Assembly (NCBI RefSeq): GCF_001894785.1
Contig: NZ_BCWW01000009.1
Span: forward strand, 62,001-126,000
DNA: 64,000 nucleotides
Source: Rhodococcoides fascians NBRC 12155 = LMG 3623
Lineage (GTDB): Bacteria > Actinomycetota > Actinomycetes > Mycobacteriales > Mycobacteriaceae
Reading direction: 5' to 3'
Positions within the stretch are counted from its first letter, which is position 1, and each line of letters opens with the position of its first letter. The notes beneath the pieces were generated by a model. It had not been told where the DNA came from, made no database searches, and worked only from the letters and a program-made list of their open reading frames with translations. Made by a program: the position numbers and the translations under genes. Below are positions 16,759 to 25,714 of the stretch, piece by piece.

Positions 16759-17258
16759 TTCTGTTGCGCAGCAACCCATTCGAGTGTTTCGCCGGTTTCC
16801 TGATCGATCATGTCCTTGATCATCTTGTTGATCAGGTCTTCGATCTTGCCGCCGACGAGCGGAATCTTGACCGTCGACTCACCCTTGACGACCAGTTTCG
16901 CTCCGGTGCCGTCGGGGCGAAGCGAGAGGGTGCCGTTCACCTTCGCGGGGAGACCCGTGGTGCCGCCGACCAGCGTGCCCTCGGCGTGGTCGCCTTCGAG
17001 CGGACCCCAGTGGTCGGTACGCGAGACGATCAGCTTGCCCTTGATGACTTTCGTGACGAACCCGGGCAGTTCGGACGTGCCGACCTCCTCGGTGATGTCC
17101 ACGGTCAAGCCGCCGTCGTCGTGCTTGGTCATCTCGTACCCGTCCGTCTTCTTCGCCTTGGCGAAGCGAGCGGCCCATTGGTCTTCACTGGTGAGTGCGG
17201 CATGCACGTCAGCGGGCGGATTGGACGATTCGACGGTGAACTCGAAGCTGCGCGACAT
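16755..17258 (-). CDS. DUF2505 family protein
   Basis: 167-aa soluble protein beginning [25 protein letters not shown]2505 proteins resemble the SRPBCC/START lipid-binding fold, but a ligand is not known. No membrane segment or signal is visible. The ATG at 17258 is preceded 8 nt upstream by TAGCCT, implying a leaderless transcript; the much longer open frame to 17537 runs through the divergent gene and is rejected. Its 3' end overlaps the menD stop in CTAA. Confidence 0.82.
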   Translation of the reverse strand: MSRSFEFTVESSNPPADVHAALTSEDQWAARFAKAKKTDGYEMTKHDDGGLTVDITEEVGTSELPGFVTKVIKGKLIVSRTDHWGPLEGDHAEGTLVGGTTGLPAKVNGTLSLRPDGTGAKLVVKGESTVKIPLVGGKIEDLINKMIKDMIDQETGETLEWVAAQQN

Positions 17259-17266
17259 GAGCACAG

Positions 17267-17272
17267 AGGCTA
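17267..17272 (-). promoter_or_regulatory. -10 box of the DUF2505 gene (leaderless)
   Basis: On the minus strand TAGCCT ends 8 nt before the ATG. It is 28 nt from the divergent -10 box at 17301. Confidence 0.5.
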
Positions 17273-17300
17273 CCGGAGCGGAGGCGAACCGGCCGCGAAG

Positions 17301-17306
17301 TAACCT
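17301..17306 (+). promoter_or_regulatory. -10 box of the DUF3592 gene (leaderless)
   Basis: TAACCT ends 7 nt before the GTG at 17314. Confidence 0.55.
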
Positions 17307-17313
17307 GAATGCT

Positions 17314-17781
17314 GTGACCGACACCGAGAGGGGCAGCCGAACTCTGTACAGAATCCGGCTGGTCGTGCTCGTGGTCGCGGTCGCCATCTCGGTTCTGTCG
17401 GTCCTCTTGGTGGTCGGTGCCTGGCGAAACGACGTCACCATCGACTCCGACAAAGGTGTCGCGACGGCCGAGGTGCTGTCGGCGGGCAAATTGCGTTCGG
17501 CGGTCAGCTTCATCACCCCCGACGGCGTGACCCACAACCCCAGACTCGGCGTGCTCTACCCCACCAATCTCGTCGTGGGCCAGCGCATCGAGGTCGAGTA
17601 CTACAAGGCGGACTCCGACGACGACGACAGCGACCTGCTGGTGCGGGTTGCCGGCCGTGACGCCGCCGTGGCCATCGTTCCTGCCGGATCGGTCATCGTC
17701 GTCACGTGGCTGATCGCCGGGCCGGTGTTGTTCTGGTTACGTCGCAAGGAGACCCAGCGCAAAGAGGCACAGAATGCGTAA
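17314..17781 (+). CDS. DUF3592 membrane protein
   Basis: 155-aa protein with two membrane segments (about residues 14-36 and 120-142) flanking an extracytoplasmic beta-rich domain that carries the DUF3592 pattern RLGVLYPTNLVVGQRIEVEYY. Function is unknown. The GTG start lies 7 nt from a -10 box. It overlaps the following glutaredoxin-like gene by 8 nt, so the two are a transcription unit, likely corresponding to the membrane-protein gene Rv0556 between menD and mgtA in M. tuberculosis. Confidence 0.82.
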   Translation: MTDTERGSRTLYRIRLVVLVVAVAISVLSVLLVVGAWRNDVTIDSDKGVATAEVLSAGKLRSAVSFITPDGVTHNPRLGVLYPTNLVVGQRIEVEYYKADSDDDDSDLLVRVAGRDAAVAIVPAGSVIVVTWLIAGPVLFWLRRKETQRKEAQNA

Positions 17782-18199
17782 TGCCAGGCAGTGGGTCATC
17801 GCTGCTGTCGCCGCAGTGGCCGGGTTCGCGTTGGTGAACTTCGGCAACATCGCGTCCTCGATCGTGATCATGGTGCTCGTGGTGGTGTTCCTGCTCGTCC
17901 TGACGACTCCGGTGCTGTATCCGCGCTCTGCATCCGACGACGCGTCTCGAGTGTTCGCGACCGAGAAATCGGTGCCGCTGATCTACTGGCGTCCCGGTTG
18001 CATCTTCTGCCTTCGGCTGCGGGTTGCGCTGTTGCTCCGCGGAAAGAAGGCCGTGTGGACGAACATCCGCGCAGATGCTGCTGCCGCAGCGCGGGTTCGG
18101 TCGGTGAACGACGGGAACGAGACGGTTCCGACGGTGTTCGTGGGCACCGGACACCGCACCAACCCGAGTCCGTCGTGGGTCGCCCAGCAATTCGTGTGA
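17774..18199 (+). CDS. Membrane-anchored glutaredoxin-like protein
   Basis: 141 aa with two N-terminal hydrophobic segments (about 7-50) followed by a thioredoxin-fold domain. The redox motif is CIFC in YWRPGCIFCLRLRVAL (about residues 76-79), and the cis-Pro region reads TVPTVFVG. This suggests a mycoredoxin/glutaredoxin-type thiol oxidoreductase tethered to the membrane. The domain would face the cytoplasm if both segments span the membrane, which I cannot prove. It overlaps the DUF3592 gene by 8 nt. Confidence 0.82.
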   Translation: MRNARQWVIAAVAAVAGFALVNFGNIASSIVIMVLVVVFLLVLTTPVLYPRSASDDASRVFATEKSVPLIYWRPGCIFCLRLRVALLLRGKKAVWTNIRADAAAAARVRSVNDGNETVPTVFVGTGHRTNPSPSWVAQQFV

Positions 18200-18249
18200 C
18201 GTTGGCCCACACGTAACGTCGTCCATGCCTGGGCGACTGCGTGGCCACC

Positions 18250-18255
18250 CACACT
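18250..18255 (+). promoter_or_regulatory. -10-like hexamer of mgtA (leaderless spacing)
   Basis: CACACT ends 7 nt before the GTG at 18263. The first base is off-consensus, as at pit. Confidence 0.4.
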
Positions 18256-18262
18256 GAGGACC

Positions 18263-19402
18263 GTGCGAGTAGCCATCGTTGCGGAATCGTTCTTACCCAA
18301 CATGAACGGCGTCACCCACTCGGTGATCCGTGTCCTCGAACATCTCGAGAAGACCGGGCACGACGCCATAGTCGTCGCCCCCGACAACCCGTCGGGACCG
18401 CGAGCGGCGACCTGGCACAACGGCGTCCCGGTCCACCGAGTGCCGTCCGTCATGGTGCCGAAGGTCAGCTCCCTGCCCGTCGGTGTTCCTGGCCTCGGGA
18501 TGGTCTCGGCGCTACGGACCTTCGCGCCCGACGTCGTGCATCTGGCGTCCCCGTTCCTGCTCGGAGCGGGCGGCCTGGCCGCCGCCCACCGCCTCGACGT
18601 GCCTGCCGTCGCCGTCTACCAGACCGATGTCGCAGGATTCGCCGCGAGCTACGGCCTCGGCTTGACCTCGAAGGCCGCGTGGCGTTGGACCAGGAGACTC
18701 CACCGCGGAGCGGCCCGCACTCTGGCACCGTCCACCTCGGCCGTCGACGCGCTCGAGCAGCACGGCATCCCGCGCGTACACCGGTGGGCCAGGGGAGTGG
18801 ACGCGGTTCGGTTCGCGCCCTCGGCCGCGTCGGCCACCCTTCGCGGCCGATGGGGAGCAGGCGAAAAGCTGATCGTCGGGTTCGTCGGCAGGCTCGCGCC
18901 GGAGAAGCACGTCGAGCGGCTTGCCGTGCTGGCCACGGATTCGTCGATCCAGCTGGTGATCGTCGGCGGCGGACCCGATACGGCAGCACTGCAGGCGTTG
19001 ATGCCGAACGCGATCTTCACCGGGCAACTCGGCGGCGACGAACTCGCGCAGGCCTACGCCAGCTTCGACATCTTCGTCCACCCCGGCGAACACGAAACCT
19101 TCTGTCAAGCAGTCCAAGAAGCCCTCGCCAGCGGAGTCCCCGTCATCGGGCCCGACGCCGGCGGACCCCGCGATCTGGTCTCGCACTGCCGCAACGGCTA
19201 CCTACTGCCGGTCGACAAGTTCACCGAGCTGCTGCCCAGTGCAGTCGGCGCCCTCGCCGAACCCACCACCCGTGCCCGCTTCGGCAACGCCGCCCGCCGA
19301 TCGGTTCTGCACCGCACCTGGCCTGCCATCTGCGACGAGCTGATCTCCCACTACTACGACGTGCAAGGCATCACAGCGCCACGGGTGACCGAAGCAGCCT
19401 GA
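18263..19402 (+). CDS. mgtA: GT4-family alpha-mannosyltransferase, MgtA-like
   Basis: 379-aa GT-B glycosyltransferase. The N-terminal domain starts [19 protein letters not shown]. The nucleotide-sugar domain has [16 protein letters not shown] near residue 215 and the family GT4 E-x7-E segment [19 protein letters not shown] near 285, followed by [11 protein letters not shown]. In M. tuberculosis the equivalent gene Rv0557 encodes a GDP-mannose-dependent enzyme that mannosylates glucuronosyl diacylglycerol for a lipomannan-like glycolipid. The gene is transferred by synteny and the exact acceptor here is inferred. It is immediately upstream of menG. Confidence 0.87.
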   Translation: MRVAIVAESFLPNMNGVTHSVIRVLEHLEKTGHDAIVVAPDNPSGPRAATWHNGVPVHRVPSVMVPKVSSLPVGVPGLGMVSALRTFAPDVVHLASPFLLGAGGLAAAHRLDVPAVAVYQTDVAGFAASYGLGLTSKAAWRWTRRLHRGAARTLAPSTSAVDALEQHGIPRVHRWARGVDAVRFAPSAASATLRGRWGAGEKLIVGFVGRLAPEKHVERLAVLATDSSIQLVIVGGGPDTAALQALMPNAIFTGQLGGDELAQAYASFDIFVHPGEHETFCQAVQEALASGVPVIGPDAGGPRDLVSHCRNGYLLPVDKFTELLPSAVGALAEPTTRARFGNAARRSVLHRTWPAICDELISHYYDVQGITAPRVTEAA

Positions 19403-19403
19403 G

Positions 19404-19409
19404 TAAGCT
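19404..19409 (+). promoter_or_regulatory. -10 box of menG (leaderless), overlapping the mgtA end
   Basis: TAAGCT begins 2 nt after the mgtA stop codon and ends 7 nt before the menG GTG. The whole intergenic space is 14 nt, so menG can be transcribed independently of mgtA. Confidence 0.6.
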
Positions 19410-19416
19410 GGAGTTC

Positions 19417-20112
19417 GTGGCCACGACATCGCGCGCAACCCTGGAAAAAGAGCCCCATGAGGTGGCGTCGATGTTCGACGGCGTCGCCCGCCGCTACGAC
19501 ATCACCAACACCGTTCTGTCGTTCGGCCAGGACCGCAGCTGGCGCAAGCTGACCCGCCGAGCCCTCGACCTGAAGCCCGGCGAGCGGGTCCTGGATCTCG
19601 CCGCCGGCACCGGCGTCTCCACCGTCGAACTCGGACGCAGCGGAGCCTGGTGCGTCGCCACCGACTTCTCCAAGGGCATGCTCCGAGCCGGACTCTCCCG
19701 CGGAGTGCCGATGGTCGCCGGTGACGCGATGGCGCTTCCGTACGCCGACGCCAGTTTCGACGCCGCCACCATCTCGTTCGGCCTTCGCAATGTCTCCGAC
19801 TTCGATGCCGGTCTGCGCGAAATTGCCCGAGTCACCAAACCCGGTGGGCGTCTTGTGGTGTCGGAATTCTCCACCCCGGTCTTCGGCCCGTTCCGCACGG
19901 CATACATGGAGTACCTGATGAAGGCGCTCCCCAAAGTCGCTCGCGCAGTGAGCAGCAACCCCGACGCGTACGTCTATCTCGCCGAGTCCATTCGCGCGTG
20001 GCCCACGCAGGAGCAGTTGGCTCAGCGCATCGCCGACGCCGGCTGGACCGACGTGCAGTGGCGCAACCTCACCGGCGGAATCGTGGCTCTGCACAAGGCA
20101 ATTCGGCCCTGA
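19417..20112 (+). CDS. menG: Demethylmenaquinone methyltransferase MenG/UbiE
   Basis: 231-aa SAM-dependent methyltransferase performing the last ring methylation of menaquinone. It shows [21 protein letters not shown] near residue 20, SAM motif [16 protein letters not shown] near 55, and the UbiE signature [26 protein letters not shown] near 120. The GTG start is 7 nt from a -10 box. Its stop is 12 nt from the convergent menJ stop. Synteny: Rv0558. Confidence 0.96.
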   Translation: MATTSRATLEKEPHEVASMFDGVARRYDITNTVLSFGQDRSWRKLTRRALDLKPGERVLDLAAGTGVSTVELGRSGAWCVATDFSKGMLRAGLSRGVPMVAGDAMALPYADASFDAATISFGLRNVSDFDAGLREIARVTKPGGRLVVSEFSTPVFGPFRTAYMEYLMKALPKVARAVSSNPDAYVYLAESIRAWPTQEQLAQRIADAGWTDVQWRNLTGGIVALHKAIRP

Positions 20113-20124
20113 GTCCGCGCGCGG

Positions 20125-21372
20125 CTACGAAAACGGCGGCCGCGAATCGATTTTCAGTGACGTGGTTCCTGCGGTTCGCCACGTACGAGCGACGAGGTCG
20201 CTGTCGGCCTCGGTGACCAGGTTGCCCATGCACCGGACCGCGACTTTCATCAGTGACCGCGAGCGCATGCCCACCGGGCCCGCTGCGGGCAGGAACCTCG
20301 GCACGGTCAGCAGTCCGGCGAGGCGTCGAGCAATGGAGAAGGCTTGACCGTAGTGCTCACGCAGCAGGGTCGGCCAGGCGTCGGTCAGGTCCGCGTGATC
20401 GAGAAGGTCGACCACCATGCGGCCGCCTTCGAGTCCGTAGTCGATGCCCTCACCGTTGAGTGGGTTCACGCACGCTGCGGCGTCGCCGATGATCGCCCAG
20501 TTCACCCCCGCGACGCCGGAGACCGCCCCGCCCATCGGCAGCAGCGCCGACGCGACCGACCGCAGCTCGCCGGTCAGTTCCCATTCCGACCGCCGTTGCT
20601 GGGTGTAGAGGTCCAGCAGGGGACGCAGGGCTCCCGGTGCGGGCCGGGTGGCAGTGGCCAGCGTGCCGACGCCGATGTTGATGTTGCCGTCGTTCAGTGG
20701 AAAGACCCATCCGTAGCCGGGCTGCAGCGTGCCTGCGCCGTCGCGCAGTTCGAGGTGCGAGCTGATCCATTCGTCGTCGCTACGAGCAGACGTGATGTAC
20801 GCGCGGGCGGCGACGCCGAACGCGGTGTCGCGGTGCCACTGGCGTCCGAGTTGCTTGCCCAGCGTGGACCGGACGCCGTCGGCGACGATCAGAGTGCGGC
20901 ACGCGATGTCGTGGCTGCCTTCGCCGGTCTGCAGCGTCACCGAACGGACCGCATTTCCGTCGCGGGTGACGGACACCGCTTTGGCACCCTCGGCCATCAC
21001 AGCCCCGGCGTCGACGGCAACGCGGCGAATGCGGTCGTCCAACTCGGTTCGCGGGACGGCACTACCCACGGCCGGGAAAGATCTGCTCGGCCATTCGAGC
21101 TCGAGTTCCTGGCCGAACCCACTCAGGCGCAACCCGCGATTGCGCGCGGTACCGCGAACCCATTCACCCAAGCCCAACCGATCGAGTTCGGCGACCGCGC
21201 GCGGAGTCAGCCCGTCGCCGCACGTCTTGTCCCGGGGAAAGACGGCCGCGTCGGCGAGTACGACGTCGCGGCCGGAACGCGCTGCCCACGCCGCCGCGGA
21301 CGATCCTGCGGGGCCCGCGCCCACGACCAACACATCGGTCGAGGAGGGCAGGGCCGGGTTGGATGAGGTCAC
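20125..21372 (-). CDS. menJ: Menaquinone isoprenyl reductase MenJ (geranylgeranyl-reductase family)
   Basis: 415-aa FAD-dependent oxidoreductase. The N-terminal dinucleotide motif VLVVGAGPAGSSAAAWAARSG is followed by the CGDGLTPRAVAELDRLGLG signature, and the second FAD motif is WAIIGDAAACVNPLNGEGIDYGLE. In M. tuberculosis Rv0561c (MenJ) saturates the beta-isoprene unit of menaquinone, and this gene occupies the same place next to the polyprenyl synthase. The start is GTG 7 nt after GATACT. The predicted product is a partly hydrogenated menaquinone such as MK-n(H2), though Rhodococcus quinones vary. Confidence 0.88.
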   Translation of the reverse strand: MTSSNPALPSSTDVLVVGAGPAGSSAAAWAARSGRDVVLADAAVFPRDKTCGDGLTPRAVAELDRLGLGEWVRGTARNRGLRLSGFGQELELEWPSRSFPAVGSAVPRTELDDRIRRVAVDAGAVMAEGAKAVSVTRDGNAVRSVTLQTGEGSHDIACRTLIVADGVRSTLGKQLGRQWHRDTAFGVAARAYITSARSDDEWISSHLELRDGAGTLQPGYGWVFPLNDGNINIGVGTLATATRPAPGALRPLLDLYTQQRRSEWELTGELRSVASALLPMGGAVSGVAGVNWAIIGDAAACVNPLNGEGIDYGLEGGRMVVDLLDHADLTDAWPTLLREHYGQAFSIARRLAGLLTVPRFLPAAGPVGMRSRSLMKVAVRCMGNLVTEADSDLVARTWRTAGTTSLKIDSRPPFS

Positions 21373-21667
21373 AGATCCCAGTATCCCGACTGCCGCGGTG
21401 CTGCGCCGTCAGGGCCTTCGGTCGACCGTTGTCGAGGCCCTGCTCATCGGGCGTGTTCACCGTCGGAGCGGTGACGTCGTTCACTCACTCGCCCCTGGAG
21501 GGCGCGTCGGGAAGCGACTCGGGCTCGGTTCGGTGAGGGAATAGTCACCTGTGGTGGGCGGCACCGTCGTGCGAGTGTGCACACTAGGTTCACTACGGTA
21601 GTACCCGAGCAGCAGTTTCCGTCATCCATCGCCGCTCGACGCCGACGACAGGACAGGGATCAACATC
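21373..21667. other. Intergenic region between menJ and the polyprenyl synthase
   Basis: 295 nt with no convincing gene. A GATACT -10 for menJ lies at 21380-21385 on the minus strand (7 nt before the GTG). For the rightward gene the TAGGTT/TACGGT/TAGTAC cluster around 21583-21605 is the likely promoter area. Confidence 0.4.
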
Positions 21668-22687
21668 GTGAGTACAGACGACGCGACCGCAGTAACGGTC
21701 GTTGCCGGAGTCGACCTGGGTGACCCGGAGCTCGCTCGATCCGTCGCCGACGGTCTCGCGCGCGTCGAAGAGCTGATGATCAGCGAACTGTCCGACGGCG
21801 AAGAGTTCCTCACCGAGGCTGCTCTGCATCTGGCGAAGGCCGGCGGCAAGCGATTCCGACCCCTGTTCACCGTGCTGACCGGCCAGCTGGGGCCGTCGCC
21901 GACAGATCCGGCGATCGTCACCGCCGCCACCGTGGTCGAGCTGGTGCACTTGGCGACGCTCTATCACGACGACGTCATGGACGAGGCGTCGATGCGCCGC
22001 GGAGCCGAGAGTGCGAACTCACGCTGGGGCAACAGTGTGGCCATTCTCGCGGGCGACTACCTCTTCGCACATGCGTCGCGTCTGGTGTCCACCCTCGGAC
22101 CCGACGCCGTCCGCATCATCGCCGAGACCTTCGCCGAGTTGGTCACCGGGCAGATGCGCGAAACGATCGGGGCCAAAAGCACCGACGATCCCATCGCGCA
22201 CTACTTGAAGGTCGTGTGGGAGAAGACCGGGTCGCTCATCGCCTCCTGTGGGCGCTTCGGCGGCACGTTCAGTGGCGGCGATGCCGAGCACGTGGGACGC
22301 CTCGAGCGCCTCGGTGACGCTGTCGGCACCGCGTTCCAGATCTCCGACGACATCATCGACATCTCCTCGGCCACCGAGCAGTCGGGTAAGACTCCCGGCA
22401 CCGACCTGCGGGAAGGCGTGCACACCCTGCCGGTGCTGTTCGCGCTCCGCGAGGAAGGTGCCGACGGCGACCGCCTGCGCGAGATCCTGGCCGGCCCGGT
22501 CACCGAGGATGCGCTGGTCACCGAGGCCCTGGAGCTGTTGCAGCGATCACCCGGCATGGTCGCGGCCAAGAAGACCCTCGGCGAGTACGCCGACCGCGCC
22601 CACGCCGAGCTCGCACTGCTGCCGCAGGGCCCCGCCAACGACGCCCTGGGCCGACTGGTGAACTACACCGTCGAACGCGTGGGGTAG
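21668..22687 (+). CDS. grcC1: Polyprenyl diphosphate synthase (menaquinone side chain)
   Basis: 339-aa trans-prenyltransferase. The first aspartate-rich motif is LYHDDVMDEASMRRG near residue 100 and the second is FQISDDIIDISS near 222, with the conserved GGKRFRPL near 60. It elongates isopentenyl units to a long-chain polyprenyl diphosphate for MenA. The GTG at 21668 has GGACAGGGA 8 nt upstream and a real leader, unlike many neighbours. It corresponds to Rv0562 (grcC1). Chain length cannot be read from the sequence with confidence. Confidence 0.92.
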   Translation: MSTDDATAVTVVAGVDLGDPELARSVADGLARVEELMISELSDGEEFLTEAALHLAKAGGKRFRPLFTVLTGQLGPSPTDPAIVTAATVVELVHLATLYHDDVMDEASMRRGAESANSRWGNSVAILAGDYLFAHASRLVSTLGPDAVRIIAETFAELVTGQMRETIGAKSTDDPIAHYLKVVWEKTGSLIASCGRFGGTFSGGDAEHVGRLERLGDAVGTAFQISDDIIDISSATEQSGKTPGTDLREGVHTLPVLFALREEGADGDRLREILAGPVTEDALVTEALELLQRSPGMVAAKKTLGEYADRAHAELALLPQGPANDALGRLVNYTVERVG

Positions 22688-22774
22688 TCGCCCACTCGGT
22701 GGTCGGGAACTGCACGTCGGGGTGCCGTCGTTGGATCGGGTAGGAACACCCGGTACGAGGAGGCACCCGTCACG

Positions 22775-23644
22775 ATGAACAGTTACGCCAACGGTGCGAA
22801 GACATTCGGCCTGCTGGTCGGGATGTCTGCGCTGATCGTCTTCATCGGTTCGTTGTTCGGTAACTCGATGATTCTGATCGGGTCGATCGTGCTGGCCGTC
22901 GGCGTCAACGGCTACGCGTACTTCAACAGCGCGAAGATGGCTCTGAAGTCGATGCACGCGGTACCGGTCAGTGAGCTCGAACAGCCCGCGATGTATCGGA
23001 TCGTGCGGGAACTGGCGACAACGGCGCATCAGCCGATGCCCGCGCTGTACGTGAGCCCGACCAACAATCCCAACGCGTTCGCCACCGGGCGGAACCCGCG
23101 CAACGCAGCCGTGTGCTGCACCGAGGGCATACTTCGGATCCTCGACGAGCGGGAACTGCGAGCGGTGCTCGGACACGAACTCTCGCACGTCTACAACCGC
23201 GACATCCTGATCTCGTCGGTGGCCGGTGCCATGGCCTCGGTCATCTCCGGCCTGGCGAACCTGGCCTTCTTCGCCAACGTCTTCGGTGGCCGCGGCAACG
23301 GGGGACCGAACCCGCTCGCGCTGCTGTTGGTGTCGATGCTGGGACCCATTGCGGCCAGCCTGGTTCGCCTCGCGGTCTCTCGGTCTCGGGAGTATCAGGC
23401 CGACCAGTCCGGTGCCGAGCTGACCGGCGACCCGTTGGCTCTGGCGTCGGCACTGCGCAAGCTCGAGCAGGGGGTGCAGCTGGCACCGCTGCCGCCCGAG
23501 CCGCGGCTGGCCGCGGAGTCACATCTGATGGTCGCCAATCCGTTCCGTATCGGCGACAAGGCGGGCGCACTGTTCGCCACCCACCCGCCGATGGCCGACC
23601 GAATCGAGCGGCTCGAGCGGATGGCCGGCCATCGGCCGTACTGA
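22775..23644 (+). CDS. htpX: Membrane zinc metalloprotease HtpX
   Basis: 289-aa M48-family protease for membrane-protein quality control. Two N-terminal membrane segments (about 12-50) precede the zinc motif HELSH at residues 134-138, two more hydrophobic segments around 150-195, and the third ligand Glu in SRSREYQAD. The strong ribosome-binding site GAGGAGG lies before the ATG. M. tuberculosis has htpX (Rv0563) at the same place. The stop is followed by the second palindromic repeat. Confidence 0.95.
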   Translation: MNSYANGAKTFGLLVGMSALIVFIGSLFGNSMILIGSIVLAVGVNGYAYFNSAKMALKSMHAVPVSELEQPAMYRIVRELATTAHQPMPALYVSPTNNPNAFATGRNPRNAAVCCTEGILRILDERELRAVLGHELSHVYNRDILISSVAGAMASVISGLANLAFFANVFGGRGNGGPNPLALLLVSMLGPIAASLVRLAVSRSREYQADQSGAELTGDPLALASALRKLEQGVQLAPLPPEPRLAAESHLMVANPFRIGDKAGALFATHPPMADRIERLERMAGHRPY

Positions 23645-23656
23645 GCGGAGCCTGCG

Positions 23657-23704
23657 GCATGTGAGTGGAACTTCGTAGTCTGCTACGAGGTTCCACTCAC
23701 ATGC
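23657..23704. repeat. Palindromic repeat, copy 2 (hairpin between convergent genes)
   Basis: 14-nt outer arms (GCATGTGAGTGGAA and complement) plus inner CTTCGTAG/CTACGAGG give a stem of about 22 bp with one wobble and a 4-nt loop. It is nearly the same as 11079-11126 and lies between the 3' ends of htpX and yajQ. Confidence 0.85.
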
Positions 23705-23710
23705 GGCGCT

Positions 23711-24211
23711 CTACCGGTAGTTGACGAATTGCAGGGCGATGCCGAAGTCCTCGTTCTTGAGCAACTGTTGGATTGCCTGCAGGTCGTCGCGCTTCTTGCT
23801 GCTCACGCGCAGCTCGTCGCCCTGGATCTGCGCTTTGACGCCCTTGGGGCCGTCGTCGCGGATCTTCTTGGAGATCTTCTTGGCGTTCTCGGTGCTGATG
23901 CCTTGCACGAGTTTGCCGGTGACCTTGTAGACCTTGCCGGACGCGGCCGGGTCGTTGGTCTCGAAAGCCTTGAGCGATACGTCGCGTCGGATCAGTTTCT
24001 CCTTGAAGACGTCCAGAGCTGCCTTGACCTTCTCCTCGGATTCGGACGTGATGACGATGGTCTCGGACTCGCCACTGCCGGACCACTCGATGCTGGTGTC
24101 CGATCCTCGGAAGTCGAAGCGGGTCGCCAGCTCCTTCGCGGCCTGTCCGAGAGCGTTGTCCACTTCCTGCCGGTCGACTTTGCTCACTACGTCGAAGGAC
24201 GAATCAGCCAC
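23711..24211 (-). CDS. yajQ: YajQ family nucleotide-binding protein
   Basis: 166-aa two-ferredoxin-fold protein, from [20 protein letters not shown] through [13 protein letters not shown] to the C-terminal [13 protein letters not shown], all characteristic of the YajQ/UPF0234 family. YajQ proteins bind nucleotides or RNA and some (in Xanthomonas and Pseudomonas) are cyclic-di-GMP effectors. Whether this one binds cyclic di-GMP is unknown. It starts with GTG and corresponds in position to Rv0566c. Confidence 0.93.
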   Translation of the reverse strand: MADSSFDVVSKVDRQEVDNALGQAAKELATRFDFRGSDTSIEWSGSGESETIVITSESEEKVKAALDVFKEKLIRRDVSLKAFETNDPAASGKVYKVTGKLVQGISTENAKKISKKIRDDGPKGVKAQIQGDELRVSSKKRDDLQAIQQLLKNEDFGIALQFVNYR

Positions 24212-24386
24212 TTCTCACACTCTCCAGTCGAATCGAAAATTTGTTTCTGCGGTGGTGTCGGTCCACATCCCGCTGGGACTTTATCGGCCCGCTACCGACC
24301 GTATCCACCCGGTTTGCGTTCCGGGGGGACGTTCGTTGTATTCTTCTCACCGCGCCGAAGACCAGCACGGACTTCGATCGCAGCAC

Positions 24387-24469
24387 GGCAGATTGCCCGA
24401 GCGGCCAATGGGAGCGGACTGTAAATCCGTCGGCTTATGCCTACGTAGGTTCGAATCCTACATCTGCCA
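24387..24469 (+). tRNA. tRNA-Tyr (anticodon GTA)
   Basis: 83-nt class II tRNA with a long variable arm. The acceptor GGCAGAT pairs with ATCTGCC at 24462-24468, the T-loop is TTCGAAT, and the anticodon GTA is at 24421-24423. CCA is not encoded. Confidence 0.95.
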
Positions 24470-24478
24470 CACCTGGAA

Positions 24479-24508
24479 CCCCGGCGAGAAATTTTCTCGC
24501 TGGGGTTT
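24479..24508 (+). terminator. Rho-independent terminator after tRNA-Tyr
   Basis: A 12-bp hairpin CCCCGGCGAGAA / TTCTCGCTGGGG with a short loop is followed by TTT. It begins 9 nt after the tRNA. Confidence 0.7.
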
Positions 24509-24652
24509 CCATGTGAAGAGGACATATCAGGGCCGCTGACCTCGCAATTTGGCAGTCGGTGCTCGGAATGTGTAACCTCTTGAAGGCTTCAGCGCACGGC
24601 TTGTTCGTGTTCTGAGGTGGAGCCTGCGGAACGAGAGTTCCCGTAGTCACCC

Positions 24653-24725
24653 GCCCCCTTAGCTCAGTCGGTAGAGCGTTTCCATGGTAAGGAAAAGGTC
24701 AACGGTTCGATTCCGTTAGGGGGCT
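24653..24725 (+). tRNA. tRNA-Thr (anticodon GGT)
   Basis: 73-nt cloverleaf. Acceptor GCCCCCT pairs with AGGGGGC, the anticodon stem TTTCC/GGAAA encloses ATGGTAA, and the anticodon GGT is at 24686-24688. Confidence 0.95.
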
Positions 24726-24788
24726 CGCTGGATTGGATGGCTCGACGTCGCGCTCCCGTTCGTGGGATGGTGGACGATGAGCACCTGA

Positions 24789-24861
24789 GGCGGTGTAGCT
24801 CAGTTGGTAGAGCAAACGACTCATAATCGTTGCGTCGCCGGTTCAAGTCCGGTCACCGCTA
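24789..24861 (+). tRNA. tRNA-Met (anticodon CAT)
   Basis: 73-nt cloverleaf with anticodon CAT at 24822-24824. A paired first acceptor position and AACGA/TCGTT anticodon stem without the GGG/CCC of initiators suggest the elongator tRNA-Met. Confidence 0.93.
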
Positions 24862-24942
24862 CACAGTAGGCAAGCACGGCAAGTAGCACGCATGAACAGT
24901 CCTGATTGACCCAGATCAGATTTACCCGAAAGTAGGCGTCCA

Positions 24943-25110
24943 GTGGCCTCCTCCACCGATGTGCGGCCCAAGATCACCTTGGCCTGCGAGGTTTGCAAGC
25001 ACCGCAACTACATCACCAAGAAGAACCGTCGGAACGATCCCGACCGCATCGAGCTGAAGAAGTTCTGCTCCAACTGCGGCACGCACCGGGCGCACCGCGA
25101 GTCTCGCTAG
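24943..25110 (+). CDS. rpmG: 50S ribosomal protein L33 (zinc-ribbon form)
   Basis: 55-aa ribosomal protein: [20 protein letters not shown] at the N-terminus and [15 protein letters not shown] at the end. Both CxxC pairs (CEVC and CSNC) are intact, so this is the zinc-binding 'C+' paralog. The start is GTG at 24943. It is the first gene of the rpmG-hadA-hadB order found in M. tuberculosis (Rv0634B–Rv0636) and lies 82 nt after tRNA-Met. Confidence 0.95.
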   Translation: MASSTDVRPKITLACEVCKHRNYITKKNRRNDPDRIELKKFCSNCGTHRAHRESR

Positions 25111-25153
25111 GTCCAACTGCCCTTCTGCAAGGGTAGAAAAGGTCGTTTCCACC

Positions 25154-25714
25154 GTGTCACAAGCACCACACGATGCTGCGGCATCATCTGAAATTCCGGC
25201 CATGGATGTATCCGCTCACGCGGCGTCCATGGTCGGTTTTCATTACCGCGTCGACGACTTCTACGAGGTCGGCCGCGAAAAGGTCCGTGAGTACGCGCGT
25301 GCGGTCCAGGACTTCCATCCCGCGCATCACGACGAGGACGCAGCGAAGGGCCTCGGTTACGACGGTCTCCTCGCGCCCTTGACCTTCATTTCGCTGGTCG
25401 GCATCATCGCGCAGACGCGGATGTTCAAAGAGGTCATCACCGGGTACGACCCGAGCCAGATTCTGCAGACCGATCAGCGGCTGCAATTTCATCGCCCGAT
25501 TCAGGTCGGCGATCGACTGGTGTGCGATGTCCACCTCGAGTCGTTCCGTCAGATGAGTGGCAGCGACATCATGACCACCAAGAACATCGTCACCGACCAG
25601 AACGGCGAGGTCGTGCAGACGACGTGGACGACCATCGTCGCGCGTACCGGCGGCGAGGTCGACGAAAACATCGCGCACGCGGTCAAGGAAGTGATCATGC
25701 ATGGCGCTTCGTAG
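25154..25714 (+). CDS. hadA: (3R)-hydroxyacyl-ACP dehydratase subunit HadA
   Basis: 186-aa hotdog protein forming the substrate-binding subunit of the FAS-II dehydratase used in mycolic acid elongation. The conserved region starts at VGFHYRVDDFYEVGREKVREYA and includes GYDGLLAPLTFISLVG and QTDQRLQFHRPIQVGDRL. GTG 25154 gives an N-terminal extension compared with M. tuberculosis HadA; ATG 25202 would give a conventional length. The 3' end overlaps hadB by 14 nt, consistent with the obligate HadAB heterodimer. Confidence 0.9.
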   Translation: MSQAPHDAAASSEIPAMDVSAHAASMVGFHYRVDDFYEVGREKVREYARAVQDFHPAHHDEDAAKGLGYDGLLAPLTFISLVGIIAQTRMFKEVITGYDPSQILQTDQRLQFHRPIQVGDRLVCDVHLESFRQMSGSDIMTTKNIVTDQNGEVVQTTWTTIVARTGGEVDENIAHAVKEVIMHGAS

